DNA of 64,000 bases from Pseudomonas zanjanensis (GTDB taxonomy: Bacteria; Pseudomonadota; Gammaproteobacteria; Pseudomonadales; Pseudomonadaceae): positions 2,294,001-2,358,000 of the forward strand of contig NZ_JABWRB020000001.1 in assembly GCF_014268745.2 (NCBI RefSeq), given 5' to 3'. Shown here piece by piece: positions 9,357-17,853 of this stretch (positions are counted from its first letter, which is position 1; the number at the start of each line of letters is the position of its first letter). Position numbers and translations under genes: made by a program. The notes below the pieces were generated by a model, which saw only the letters and a list, made by a program, of their open reading frames with translations, was not told the DNA's origin and searched no databases.

Positions 9357-9487
9357 TGTGGCGAGGGGATTTATCCCCGCTGGGCTGCGAAGCGGCCCTA
9401 AACCGGCAACCTTATTTGCCAGGTATACCGCAGGCGCCGGTTTTGCGACTGCTGCGCAGTCGAGCGGGGATAAATCCCCTCGCCACA
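9357..9487. repeat. REPIN, GTGGCGAGGGGATTTATCCCC variant
   Basis: The arms TGTGGCGAGGGGATTTATCC and GGATAAATCCCCTCGCCACA are inverted copies enclosing a GC-rich loop. This is the variant in which GAGCTTGCTC is replaced by GATTTATC; the same variant recurs at 37.1 kb. Confidence 0.88.
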
Positions 9488-9514
9488 AGGGCCGCGGGGC
9501 GTCCTACAGGTCGG

Positions 9515-9543
9515 TTGTGGGTGCCGGGATCGGCTTCTATAGT
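9515..9543 (+). promoter_or_regulatory. Sigma-70 type promoter for the structured leader
   Basis: TTGTGG at 9515-9520 and TATAGT at 9538-9543 are separated by exactly 17 bases, each one or two bases from consensus. A start near 9550 would give an untranslated leader of about 240 nucleotides before the small protein gene at 9793. Identified by eye only. Confidence 0.6.
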
Positions 9544-9549
9544 TGGGTT

Positions 9550-9792
9550 CGTCGCTGGCTTTTGTCAGTGGCTGTGGGTTTCGCAGCCCTCGATGAAAAA
9601 GATCTAATACCGTCAAATGAAATTCAGGCAAACTTGCCCGCGTTCGTTTTATGGCGGTTGTGCGCGGGAGACTTTCGGGTCTGCCGAGTTTTTGGATTCT
9701 TTTCCTCGGTCTGCGAACCCTCGCGCAACTGCCACCCATTCGATTCGCAGCGAAAAGGTGGCATTTCTTTTTTCTTAAAGGAATTCAACCTC
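9550..9792 (+). promoter_or_regulatory. Structured mRNA leader, possible attenuator
   Basis: No gene lies between the REPIN and ATG 9793. The RNA would fold strongly. A hairpin has stem 9570-9576 with 9582-9588. A long stem pairs 9653-9668 with 9718-9733: 13 Watson-Crick pairs, two G-U and one mismatch. It encloses two small hairpins, AGAC/GTCT at 9669-9682 and CCGAG/CTCGG at 9684-9709, giving a three-way junction. The 3' strand of the long stem shares bases 9731-9733 with a terminator-like hairpin just downstream, so the two may compete. AAAGGAA at 9777-9783 is the ribosome-binding site. The layout suggests a riboswitch, protein-binding leader or thermosensor; I recognise no known class. Confidence 0.55.
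9730..9773 (+). terminator. Terminator-like hairpin before the small ORF
   Basis: TGCCACC at 9730-9736 pairs with GGTGGCA at 9757-9763; inside, TTCG 9744-9747 pairs with CGAA 9751-9754. A T-rich run (9764-9773, nine of ten T) follows at once. It stands between promoter and start codon, so it would act as an attenuator rather than an end-of-gene terminator. Confidence 0.5.
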
Positions 9793-10071
9793 ATGACAAC
9801 TCACTCATCCAACCGCTTCACCCCTCTCACCCAAACCGCCACCACCCACCCCGTGCTGCTGATCGACACCCAAGCCCCACTCCCCGAACTCCATGCCTGT
9901 GCCAGCGAGCGCCTGCACGCCACGCTCGATTACCTGACCTTGGTGGCCTGCAGCAGCCTGCGTGATTCAGCGGCCAGCGACCTCAACACCATCACCAATG
10001 TCGCGCGGATCCTGGTGCAGGACGTCGCGGATGTGTTCGGCGTGATCGAGCGGCGCGGGCTCGAAGGCTGA
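9793..10071 (+). CDS. Small Pseudomonas protein, possibly DUF3077/DUF6124-like
   Basis: 92 residues from the ATG at 9793, preceded by AAAGGAA at 9 bases. The frame is open further upstream, but that part crosses the promoter and structured leader, so the short form is chosen. The protein has a low-complexity Ser/Thr/Pro N-terminus, a HPVLLIDTQAPLPELHAC segment and a helical C-terminal half with no membrane span. The placement of HAC before a helical stretch recalls small Pseudomonas DUF3077/DUF6124 proteins, which have no known function; this match is from memory and uncertain. The unusual regulated leader is the main reason to take the gene seriously. Confidence 0.6.
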   Translation: MTTHSSNRFTPLTQTATTHPVLLIDTQAPLPELHACASERLHATLDYLTLVACSSLRDSAASDLNTITNVARILVQDVADVFGVIERRGLEG

Positions 10072-10076
10072 GCCAT

Positions 10077-10168
10077 TGTGGGAGCGGGCTTGCTCGCGAA
10101 AGCGGAGTGTCAGTCACATTAACTGCTGAATGTTAAACCGTCTTCGCGAGCAGGCTCGCTCCCACAGG
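10077..10168. repeat. REPIN
   Basis: Arms TGTGGGAGCGGGCTTGCTCG and CGAGCAGGCTCGCTCCCACA in inverted orientation. It begins 5 bases after the stop of the small protein gene and may act as its 3' mRNA hairpin. Confidence 0.9.
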
Positions 10169-10208
10169 GTATTGCGGTAGCCCGAGCATTTCTCAGGAGT
10201 TTACCTCC

Positions 10209-10342
10209 CGTGGCGAGGGAGCTTGCTCACGCTGGGTTGCGAAGCGGCCCCAAACCGGCTGAATGCGATCGGCCTGATGCACCGAGGTGCCGGGTTTTAG
10301 GGCTGCTGCGCAGCCCAGCGGGAGCAAGCTCCCTCGCCACAG
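10209..10342. repeat. REPIN abutting the uxuA stop
   Basis: Arms CGTGGCGAGGGAGCTTGCTC and GAGCAAGCTCCCTCGCCACA enclose a loop of about 90 bases. It ends one base before the uxuA stop codon on the other strand and so forms the 3' end of the uxu operon mRNA. Confidence 0.9.
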
Positions 10343-10343
10343 G

Positions 10344-11531
10344 TTAGTGTGCTACTCGGTCCAGTTGTCGGCGAACGGCCAGTTCTACTCCGCGGATTTC
10401 CGCCAGGCCCTTGAGGCGGCCGATCAGTGAGTAGCCGGGGTTGCTTTTGCGGTGCTGGTCGTCGAGCAGTTGATGCCCATGGTCCGGGCGCAACGGCAAG
10501 CGCGGACCGCCTTCGCGTTCGCGTCGGCGCTCTTCGGCCACCAAGGCGCTGATGACCCCGACCATGTCGACGTCGCCGTCCAGGTGATGAGCTTCATGGA
10601 AGCTGCGTGGGTCGCTTTCCCGGCGGGTTGAGCGCAGGTGGGTGAAGTAAATGCGCGGCGCAAAGTGCTTGGCCATCGCCACCAGGTCGTTGTCTTCACG
10701 CACGCCATAGGAGCCGGTGCAGAACGTCAGGCCATTGGCCGGGCTGGGCGCGGCGTCCAGCAGCCATTGGGCGTCTTCGGCGGTGGACAGGATGCGCGGC
10801 AAGCCGAGCAATGCCCGGGGCGGGTCGTCCGGGTGGATCGCCATGCGCACGCCCACCTCCTCGGCAACCGGGATCACCGCGCGCAGGAAATACCCCAGGT
10901 GTTCGCGCAACGTGGCCTCGTCGATGTCGGCGTAGGTGCGCAGCAAGTCCCGGAAGTTGTCCAGGCTGTAGTGTTCCTCGGCGCCGGGCAAGCCCGCGAT
11001 CAGGGTGTTGACCAGGGCTTCGCGCCGGGCTGGCGTCAGTTGTTCGAAATAGTCCTGGGCCTGCTGGATGTCCTCGGCGCTGTATTCGGCCTGCGCCCCC
11101 GGGCGTTGGAGGATGAACAGGTCGAAGGCGGCAAACGCGGTTTGATCGAAACGCAAGGCCCAGCCGCCATCCGCCAGCTCAAAGGACAAGTCGGTACGGG
11201 TCCTGTCCAGCACCGGCATGAAGTTATAGCAGACGATATCGATGCCGCAGCTCGCCAGGTTGCGCACGCTTTGCTGGTAGTTGGCGATGTATTCGTCGCG
11301 CCGTCCGCAGCCGCGCTTGATGTCTTCGTGCACCGGAATGCTTTCCACCACCGACCAGCTCAAGCCGGCCGTTTCGATCATCTGCTTGCGCGCCGCGATG
11401 GCGTCCACCGGCCACACTTGGCCATTGGGGATTTCGTGCAGCGCGGTGACGATACCGGTCGCACCGGTCTGGCGAATGTCCGCCAGGGAGATCGGGTCCT
11501 TGGGGCCAAACCAACGCCATGTCTGTTCCAT
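10344..11531 (-). CDS. uxuA: Mannonate dehydratase UxuA
   Basis: 395 residues, matching E. coli UxuA (394). It dehydrates D-mannonate to 2-keto-3-deoxy-D-gluconate. Family features include [20 protein letters not shown] at the N-terminus, [49 protein letters not shown] and [13 protein letters not shown]. The ATG at 11529-11531 follows AAAAAGGAG and starts the conserved MEQTWRWFG; an upstream in-frame extension reads through the uxuB end and is rejected. It is the last gene of the six-gene operon, 16 bases after uxuB. A second, unrelated mannonate dehydratase (ManD) is encoded in the same operon. Confidence 0.94.
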   Translation of the reverse strand: MEQTWRWFGPKDPISLADIRQTGATGIVTALHEIPNGQVWPVDAIAARKQMIETAGLSWSVVESIPVHEDIKRGCGRRDEYIANYQQSVRNLASCGIDIVCYNFMPVLDRTRTDLSFELADGGWALRFDQTAFAAFDLFILQRPGAQAEYSAEDIQQAQDYFEQLTPARREALVNTLIAGLPGAEEHYSLDNFRDLLRTYADIDEATLREHLGYFLRAVIPVAEEVGVRMAIHPDDPPRALLGLPRILSTAEDAQWLLDAAPSPANGLTFCTGSYGVREDNDLVAMAKHFAPRIYFTHLRSTRRESDPRSFHEAHHLDGDVDMVGVISALVAEERRREREGGPRLPLRPDHGHQLLDDQHRKSNPGYSLIGRLKGLAEIRGVELAVRRQLDRVAH

Positions 11532-11547
11532 GTTTCTCTCCTTTTTA

Positions 11548-13005
11548 TCAGTTGGATGCGGCAAGGGTGTGCAACAGGCTATCCACGCCATCGCGCGTCA
11601 AGGCGTCGTAGGCGCGGTGCACGGCGTCGCGAAATGCTGGGCGAGCCGAGAGCGGCGGCGGGAAGACTTCCTGCAGATCGAGGACGGCATTCACCCGCGA
11701 GGCGCCCTCGAAGCGTCCCGCAAGGTCGGCAAAGGTCGCGCTCAGCGGGTCGTCAACCACGTGGGCCGGACGACCGGGCAACGGCTGCGTGCAGTAGTGG
11801 ATCCATGCCGCGATGCCCAGGGCGGTGCAGTCGATGCCGCGCCCTTGGTCGAGCAATTGCTGCGCGCCGAGCAACCAGCGTTGTGGCAGTTTCTGCGAGC
11901 CGTCCATGGCGATCTGGCGCAAGCGATGTTGCAGGCTGTCGTTGGCAAAGCGCGCCAGAAGGTCGTTGGCATACACCGAAAGATCGATCCCGGCCGGCAT
12001 GTCCAGGGTCGGCGTGGCTTCCTCGGCCATGTAGCGCTCGATGAGGCGTGCCAGCCTCACGTCGCTAACGGCCTCGAAGACCGACTCATGGCCGGCCAGC
12101 AGTCCCACGTAGGCCAGCAACGAATGGCTGCCATTGAGCATGCGCAGCTTCATCGTTTCAAACGGACGCACATCTTCCACCATTTGCACGCCCTCCACTT
12201 CCCAGTCCGGGCGGCCGAGGGGAAAGTGGTCCTCGATCACCCACTGGCTGAAGCGCTCGCAAACGACTGCCGCACGGTCGTGACAGTCGAGTTGCTGTTC
12301 CAGCCGGCGGAAGGATTCGTCGTCCATGGCCGGCACGATGCGGTCGACCATGCAACTGGGAAAGGCCACCTGTTGCTCGATCCACCGCGCCAGCGCCTCA
12401 TCCTGCAACGCCGCCAATGCGCTCACCGCCTGGCGGGTGCGCTGGCCGTTGTCGGGCATGTTGTCACAGCACAACACCGTGAAGGCCGGGACGCCTGCGG
12501 CGCGACGGCGACGCAGGGCTTCCAGGACAATGCCGGGGGCCGAGCGTGGCGTGTGTGGGTGGGCGATGTCATGGGCAATCGTCGGGTCTTCGCGGCGCAA
12601 TTGCCCGGATGACGGGCTCAGGCAGTAGCCTTTTTCGGTGACGGTCAGCGTGACAATCCGGGTTTGCGGCGCGGCCATGCGTTGCAGCAACTGCTCCAGT
12701 TCCTCGCCGCCCTCGCCCACGAACAAGGCCTGGCGCAACACCCCGATCTCGCGCAGCGTCACCTGCTCGCGGTCGCGGTACTCGGCCACATGATAGCGGC
12801 CGTCCTGTGTGCGCAACTGCTCGACTAAAGTGCGATTGGAGCGCAGGTTGGCGCTGCACACGCCCCAATCGCTTTCGCCATGGCGATTGAGATGGCGTTG
12901 CAGGTAGACCGCCTGGTGCGCGCGATGAAACGCCCCCAGGCCCAAGTGCACGATACCGATCTGCGTTGCAGTGCCGGTGCTAGGTACACGGTTCACAACA
13001 GGCAT
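11548..13005 (-). CDS. uxuB: Fructuronate reductase UxuB
   Basis: 485 residues, a polyol-specific long-chain dehydrogenase. The nucleotide-binding start [17 protein letters not shown], the [13 protein letters not shown] segment, [11 protein letters not shown] and the catalytic-helix region [19 protein letters not shown] are family landmarks. The family also includes mannitol dehydrogenase; placement between uxuA and a hexuronate-type transporter favours D-fructuronate/D-mannonate oxidoreductase. It supplies D-mannonate to UxuA and ManD. It lies 17 bases after the MFS gene and 16 before uxuA. Confidence 0.88.
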   Translation of the reverse strand: MPVVNRVPSTGTATQIGIVHLGLGAFHRAHQAVYLQRHLNRHGESDWGVCSANLRSNRTLVEQLRTQDGRYHVAEYRDREQVTLREIGVLRQALFVGEGGEELEQLLQRMAAPQTRIVTLTVTEKGYCLSPSSGQLRREDPTIAHDIAHPHTPRSAPGIVLEALRRRRAAGVPAFTVLCCDNMPDNGQRTRQAVSALAALQDEALARWIEQQVAFPSCMVDRIVPAMDDESFRRLEQQLDCHDRAAVVCERFSQWVIEDHFPLGRPDWEVEGVQMVEDVRPFETMKLRMLNGSHSLLAYVGLLAGHESVFEAVSDVRLARLIERYMAEEATPTLDMPAGIDLSVYANDLLARFANDSLQHRLRQIAMDGSQKLPQRWLLGAQQLLDQGRGIDCTALGIAAWIHYCTQPLPGRPAHVVDDPLSATFADLAGRFEGASRVNAVLDLQEVFPPPLSARPAFRDAVHRAYDALTRDGVDSLLHTLAASN

Positions 13006-13022
13006 CGACTCACTCCTTCTGT

Positions 13023-14315
13023 TCAGGAACGGCCCAAGGCCGAAGCAGGTTGCGGGCTTTGCGCCGCCGCGTGGCCGGTATCCGCCACCGACAGCGGTTT
13101 AACGTAGCGCGCCACACACACGGCACCGATCACGGTCAACAGCCCCGCCAGCAGGAAGGCACTGGTGAACGAACCGGTGAACTGCACCAGGAAGCCCGTC
13201 AGGGTCGGGCCGACAATGCCGGAGGTGTTCGCCAGGAAGTGCATGAAACCACTGACGCCACCCACTCGCGCAGCGGGGACGGTGTCCTGGATGATCGCCC
13301 AGTAGATGGCACCGGTGAGGTACAGGAAGAACACTGCCAAGGCGACCAGAATCACCGCCGGATACAAGGTACTGACCATCCCGGCACAGGCGATGCAAAC
13401 GGCGCAAGCCAGCAGGCAGGTCACCAGCACCACTTTGCGGGAGAACATCATTTTTCCGGTTTTCTTGAACACGAAGTCGGAGATGAAGCCGCCCAGGGCC
13501 AGGCCGAGGAAACCCAGCACCCAGGGAATGACCGTGGCGATGCTCATGTCCTTGACGTTCAGGCCGTGGGCCATGGTCAGGTAGCTGGGGAACCAGGTCA
13601 GGAAAAAGAACAAGGTGTAGTTATAGGAAAAGAACGCCAGGGAGGTGAACAGCACCGTGGGCTGCTTGAGGTAGAACCGCAGCGGGAACACCGGTTGTGC
13701 CGCCAGCTCGCTTTGGCCCTCGGCCTGGAGAATAGCGTCGGCGCCCTCGCCTTCTGGCCGCTCCTTGACGAACTTGTACCACACGGCCGCCCAGATCAGG
13801 CCGACGAGCATGATGATAATGAACGACACCTTCCAGCCGTAGGTGACGGCGATGAAACCCACCACCGGGCCGGAAATCGCGCCACCCAGCGGCGTACCGG
13901 ACATCGATGCGCCGATGGCCCGCGCCCTGCGCTTGGGGGTGTACCAGTTGTTCACCATCTTGCTGGTGGTGACGCTCAACGGTCCTTCGCCCATGCCGAA
14001 CAAAATCCGGATAAGCACCAGTGAAGCGAAGCCCACCGTCAGCACGGTGAGACCACTGAACAGCGACCACAAGACCATGGCCAACAGCAACGTGGTCTTG
14101 GCGCCGTAACGGTCGGCGGCCCAGCCACCGATGAAGTTGAAGGCGGCATAGCCGACGAAGAAGCTGCTGAAGATCATGCCCATCTCACCCGTGCTCAGAC
14201 CGTAGTCCTTCTGGATGAAAGGCGCCGCCACAGACAATGCCGACCGGTCGAGGTAATTGATGACCCCGGCCAGGAACAGCATGATGATGATTAAGCTACG
14301 TCCTTGACCAAACAT
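13023..14315 (-). CDS. MFS transporter, ACS family (hexuronate/aldonate type)
   Basis: 430 residues with about twelve hydrophobic spans. The N-terminus IIIMLFLAGVINYLDRSALS is the hallmark of the anion:cation symporter family (ExuT, GudP, DgoT). The loop motif GGWAADRYGAKTTLLLAMVL and the segment RILFGMGEGPLSVTTSKMV also fit. Family members import hexuronates, glucarate or galactonate with protons. In this operon the likely substrate is an aldonate such as L-gulonate or D-mannonate, or a hexuronate. Confidence 0.88.
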   Translation of the reverse strand: MFGQGRSLIIIMLFLAGVINYLDRSALSVAAPFIQKDYGLSTGEMGMIFSSFFVGYAAFNFIGGWAADRYGAKTTLLLAMVLWSLFSGLTVLTVGFASLVLIRILFGMGEGPLSVTTSKMVNNWYTPKRRARAIGASMSGTPLGGAISGPVVGFIAVTYGWKVSFIIIMLVGLIWAAVWYKFVKERPEGEGADAILQAEGQSELAAQPVFPLRFYLKQPTVLFTSLAFFSYNYTLFFFLTWFPSYLTMAHGLNVKDMSIATVIPWVLGFLGLALGGFISDFVFKKTGKMMFSRKVVLVTCLLACAVCIACAGMVSTLYPAVILVALAVFFLYLTGAIYWAIIQDTVPAARVGGVSGFMHFLANTSGIVGPTLTGFLVQFTGSFTSAFLLAGLLTVIGAVCVARYVKPLSVADTGHAAAQSPQPASALGRS

Positions 14316-14393
14316 GGTGGAACCTCCCGCTTGTTGTGTTTATTCGGTGAGGGTGCCCATGACAGGCACGGTGAAACCGGTGGTAGCGACGGC

Positions 14394-15425
14394 TCAGTGA
14401 TGGGCGTTCGTCAGCTCCACCAGCACTTTTCGGGTTTGCTCTGGGTGCTGTTCGATCAGGTCGATGGCGCCGGGCATTTCGTCGAAGGTGACGCGATGGC
14501 TGATCAGGTCCTGGACCTGCAACTTGCCACTGGCGATCAGTTCGATCACCCGCGGGAATTTGCGATTGTTGAGCCGTGAGCCCACCAGGGTCAGTTCCTT
14601 CTTGATCATTTCCAACTGCACCAGATCACTGGGCGTAGCATTGAAGCCCAGCAATCCGATACGCCCGGCCGGCGAGGCCAGGCGCACCATCTGCGGCATC
14701 AGTGCCGGTATGCAGGCGGCATCGACAATCAACGGCACGCCTTCGCCTTGAGTGTGCTCACGCATCAGCGCTTCGACATCGACTTGCTGGCCGTTGAGGG
14801 TCCGACTGGCGCCGAGTGCTCGCGCCGTCTCCAGGCGGCTGTCGATGACATCGGTGACGGTGATGTCGGTCAATCCCAACGCCTTGGCCATCTGCACCAG
14901 GGTCAGGCCGATTACTCCGGCACCGTAGATCAACACGCTGTCGCCCGGTTGCGGCTGCATGCGATCGAGCACGTTCAAGGCAATGGAATAAGGTTCGACC
15001 AAGGCGCCGTGGCTGAGGGACATCGAATCGGGCAGGCGATGGGCGTTCTCGGCTGGTACGCAGACCTGTTCGCTGAAGCCACCGTCGCGGTGCACGCCGA
15101 TCACTTGCAGCCGCGTGCAGACGTTGGGCCGGCCAATGCGGCAGGGATAACAGGTGCCGCAACTGATCACCGGATCGATGCACACCCGGTCGCCCACCTG
15201 CAGGTGTTCGACGCCTTCACCGACTTGCCGGATCACCCCGGAGAACTCATGACCGGTGACCCGGGGGAAACGCACGAATGCGTTCTGCCCATGAATGATG
15301 TGCATGTCCGAGCCACAGATGCCGGCATACGCCACATCGACCTGGACCTCGCCTTGGGCGACCTCGGGTCGGTCGACCTGGGCCAGCCCGAACTCGAAGG
15401 GTGCTCTTACCTGGAACGCTTTCAT
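14394..15425 (-). CDS. Zn-dependent dehydrogenase, RspB/L-gulonate dehydrogenase-like
   Basis: 343 residues, medium-chain zinc dehydrogenase. GICGSDMHIIHG gives the catalytic zinc Cys, GHEFSGVI the catalytic His-Glu, and CGTCYPCRIGRPNVC the four-cysteine structural zinc site; VLIYGAGVIGLTLVQMA is the nucleotide-binding loop. Homologues are RspB and LgoD of E. coli. Next to manD, uxuB and uxuA, and with no uronate isomerase gene, oxidation of L-gulonate to D-fructuronate is the most coherent role; this is inferred from context. AGGAGTG precedes the ATG at 15423-15425, which starts MKAFQVRAP; the upstream in-frame ATG lacks this. Confidence 0.85.
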   Translation of the reverse strand: MKAFQVRAPFEFGLAQVDRPEVAQGEVQVDVAYAGICGSDMHIIHGQNAFVRFPRVTGHEFSGVIRQVGEGVEHLQVGDRVCIDPVISCGTCYPCRIGRPNVCTRLQVIGVHRDGGFSEQVCVPAENAHRLPDSMSLSHGALVEPYSIALNVLDRMQPQPGDSVLIYGAGVIGLTLVQMAKALGLTDITVTDVIDSRLETARALGASRTLNGQQVDVEALMREHTQGEGVPLIVDAACIPALMPQMVRLASPAGRIGLLGFNATPSDLVQLEMIKKELTLVGSRLNNRKFPRVIELIASGKLQVQDLISHRVTFDEMPGAIDLIEQHPEQTRKVLVELTNAHH

Positions 15426-15481
15426 CGGGTCACTCCTGGCGGGACGTTTTCGCCCCGTTTGCTCAAAGGGTTGGAACGGCT

Positions 15482-16693
15482 TCACCAATGCCAGAGCGTG
15501 CCGTCTTCGAGACGGTTGACCGGCAGGCTGGCACGTTTGTAGGGATATTGGCGGGCAAGGTCTTCATCGATGTCGACGCCATGCCCCGGTGTTTCACCCG
15601 GGGTGAAGTGGCCGTCCTCGAAGCGATAGGCATGGGGGAAGACTTCATCGATACGGTCTTCGTGAGGCATGTGTTCCTGGATGCCGAAGTTGGGCACCCA
15701 GGTATCGAAATGCAGGGCCGCGCCCATGCACACCGGGGACAGGTCGGTGGCGCCGTGAAAGCCCGTGCGCACCTGGAACAGCGCGGCGAAATCGGCAATG
15801 CGCCGCACATGGGTAATGCCGCCGGCATGCACCAGCGTCGTGCGGATGTAATCGATCAACTGCTCCTGGATCAACTCGCGGCAGTCATGGATGGAATTGA
15901 ACACCTCACCCACGGCCAATGGCGTGGTGGTGTGCTGGCGAATCAGCCGGAAGCTCTGCTGATTTTCCGCCGGCGTGCAGTCTTCCAGCCAGAACAGGTT
16001 GTACGGTTCCACGGCCTTGCCCAGGCGCCCGGCCTCGATGGGCGTCAGGCGATGGTGCACGTCGTGGAGGATATGCAGGTCGTCACCAAAGCGTTCGCGC
16101 ACGGCGGCGAACAACTTGGGCACGTAGTTGAGGTACTTGGCGGTGTCCCACACGTGCTCGGCAGGCAGGTCGCTGTCGGCGGGCTCATAACGCTCGCCGC
16201 TGCGCTTGGCGACGCCATAGGTGGTGGCAATGCCGGGCACGCCGCATTGCACACGCACGGCTTTATAGCCCAGCTCGATGTGACGGGCGACTTCGTCCAG
16301 GCACCCTTCGATGTCCTTGCCGGTGGCGTGCCCATAGACCATCACCCGCTCGCGACTCTTGCCGCCGAGCAGTTGGTACAAGGGCATATTCGCGGCCTTG
16401 GCCTTGATGTCCCACAGCGCCACGTCGACGGCGGCGATAGCGGTCATGGTCACCGGCCCCCGACGCCAGTAAGCGCCGCGATACAGGTACTGCCAGATGT
16501 CCTCGATGCGGTGGGCATCGCGGCCGATCAACGCGGGCAGGACGTGCTCTTCCAGGTAAGCGACCACCGCCAGTTCGCGGCCATTCAAGGTGGCATCGCC
16601 GATACCGTAAATGCCCTCATCGGTGACGATCTTCAAAGTGACCAGGTTGCGGCCCGGACAGGTGACGATGACGCGCGCTTCAACGATTTTCAT
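15482..16693 (-). CDS. manD: D-mannonate dehydratase ManD (RspA family)
   Basis: 403 residues, enolase superfamily, ManD subgroup. The metal-binding and catalytic set is visible: [10 protein letters not shown] (Asp ligand and catalytic His two residues on), WLEDCTPAE (Glu), and AVGEVFNS (Glu). VRVQCGVPG holds the conserved Arg, and the late loop reads [10 protein letters not shown]. ManD enzymes convert D-mannonate, and some D-gluconate, to 2-keto-3-deoxygluconate with widely varying efficiency. The ATG at 16691-16693 starts MKIVEARV; a TTG six codons earlier is possible. It lies 4 bases after kdgK and is probably coupled to it. Confidence 0.88.
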   Translation of the reverse strand: MKIVEARVIVTCPGRNLVTLKIVTDEGIYGIGDATLNGRELAVVAYLEEHVLPALIGRDAHRIEDIWQYLYRGAYWRRGPVTMTAIAAVDVALWDIKAKAANMPLYQLLGGKSRERVMVYGHATGKDIEGCLDEVARHIELGYKAVRVQCGVPGIATTYGVAKRSGERYEPADSDLPAEHVWDTAKYLNYVPKLFAAVRERFGDDLHILHDVHHRLTPIEAGRLGKAVEPYNLFWLEDCTPAENQQSFRLIRQHTTTPLAVGEVFNSIHDCRELIQEQLIDYIRTTLVHAGGITHVRRIADFAALFQVRTGFHGATDLSPVCMGAALHFDTWVPNFGIQEHMPHEDRIDEVFPHAYRFEDGHFTPGETPGHGVDIDEDLARQYPYKRASLPVNRLEDGTLWHW

Positions 16694-16697
16694 AAAA

Positions 16698-17699
16698 TCA
16701 GACCTGTGCAACAGAAGGAAGTGAGGACGCGCCCATGTTCGGCATCGCCGCGTGGGGAATCAGCGCACCCCGGTATTGGACGACCTGGGCCGCCAGGCGA
16801 TGACCCCAGCGGGCGGCCTGCTCCGGATCGCCGCCGCGCAGGCGGCAGGCCAGGTAGGCGGCGCTGAACGAATCACCGGCCGCGGTGGTGTCGACGACAT
16901 GGGAAACGGTTTGCGCGGGCACGTCGAAACACCCCGTCGGGCACTGGATCAAGCAACTGGCGGCGCCACGCTTGAGGGCGACTTCGCGCACGCCCAGCTC
17001 TGCATAGGCGCTGAACAAGGCCTCCGGGTCGCGATAGCCGAACAGGGCCACGTCATCTTCCCAGGTGACCAGGGCCAGGTCGGTCAGGTGCAACAGGTCG
17101 CGGTAGACCTGCCGGGCGGTTTCAGGATCGGGCCAAAGATGGGGACGGTAGTTGTTGTCGAAGACGATGCGCGTGCCGGCCCGGCGGGCCAGGTGCACGG
17201 CGTCGATCAAGCGTTGGCGCCCTGCTGGCGTGAGGATCGCCAGGCTGATGCCGCTCAGGTAGGCGTAGTCGTAGTCGGCCAGTGCCTCGAGCATGGTGTC
17301 GGCCTCGGGACCTTCGAACATGCGTCGCGCCGCTGCTTCCCCGCGCCAGTAGTGGAAACGCCGCTCGCCGTGTGGATCGGTCTGGATGAAATACAGCCCG
17401 GGCAGCGCGTCCTCGATCACGCGGACATGGGCGTCACCGATCCCTTCGGCCAGCCAGGAGCGGCCCATGGCGACGCTGAACGCATCGTTGCCCACGGCCG
17501 TCATGTAGTCCACGGCCACAGCGCCACGGGGATTCAATCGGGCCAGGTAGACCGCGGTGTTGAGCGTATCGCCACCGAACGTCTGCGTGATCGCGGCGCC
17601 CGGCTCACCGCGCATCTCGATCATGCATTCCCCCACCAGCACCACCTTCAGCGGGCGAGTGAAGCGGGTCTCGGAGTCATGGTTATGCGTCAAATCCAT
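16698..17699 (-). CDS. kdgK: 2-keto-3-deoxygluconate kinase KdgK
   Basis: 333 residues, PfkB/ribokinase fold. [14 protein letters not shown] is the first family signature and [13 protein letters not shown], with the catalytic Asp, the second. [13 protein letters not shown] at the N-terminus is typical of KdgK. It phosphorylates KDG made by UxuA or ManD to KDPG, which feeds the Entner-Doudoroff aldolase. It is the first gene of the operon; AAAGG lies upstream of the ATG at 17697-17699 and a KdgR-type box lies 25 bases further upstream. Confidence 0.92.
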   Translation of the reverse strand: MDLTHNHDSETRFTRPLKVVLVGECMIEMRGEPGAAITQTFGGDTLNTAVYLARLNPRGAVAVDYMTAVGNDAFSVAMGRSWLAEGIGDAHVRVIEDALPGLYFIQTDPHGERRFHYWRGEAAARRMFEGPEADTMLEALADYDYAYLSGISLAILTPAGRQRLIDAVHLARRAGTRIVFDNNYRPHLWPDPETARQVYRDLLHLTDLALVTWEDDVALFGYRDPEALFSAYAELGVREVALKRGAASCLIQCPTGCFDVPAQTVSHVVDTTAAGDSFSAAYLACRLRGGDPEQAARWGHRLAAQVVQYRGALIPHAAMPNMGASSLPSVAQV

Positions 17700-17723
17700 T
17701 ATTACGCGCCTTTTCTTTATTTT

Positions 17724-17742
17724 TAAAACGGCGTTTCATTTT
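17724..17742. promoter_or_regulatory. KdgR-type operator, kdgK side
   Basis: TAAAACGGCGTTTCATTTT. Read on the minus strand this is AAAATGAAACGCCGTTTTA, close to the KdgR consensus of enterobacteria (AAATGAAAC-n-GTTT-n-ATT). It sits just upstream of kdgK and is an inverted near-copy (17 of 19 core bases) of the second box 60 bases away. Confidence 0.65.
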
Positions 17743-17786
17743 TGTCTCAAGGCCCGAGTCTAGTCAGATTTCCGCCCTCGTCAAGG

Positions 17787-17807
17787 AAAAATGAAACAGC
17801 GTTTTGT
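17787..17807. promoter_or_regulatory. KdgR-type operator, regulator side
   Basis: The core AAATGAAACAGCGTTTTGT is an imperfect palindrome matching the KdgR consensus. It covers an in-frame ATG at 17791, one reason to start the regulator at 17854 instead. Together with the box at 17724 it suggests repression of both divergent units. Confidence 0.65.
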
Positions 17808-17853
17808 TCTGCTAGCGTATATCCTTGGGTTTTACTTTCACGTTGGAGCCTTC

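Noticed and set aside
9358..9792. N-terminal extension of the small protein gene
   Set aside because: It would cover a REPIN, the promoter and the leader hairpins; the ATG at 9793 has a good ribosome-binding site.
11548..13005. Mannitol dehydrogenase
   Set aside because: Same family, but position between uxuA and a hexuronate-type transporter, with kdgK and manD, favours fructuronate reductase.
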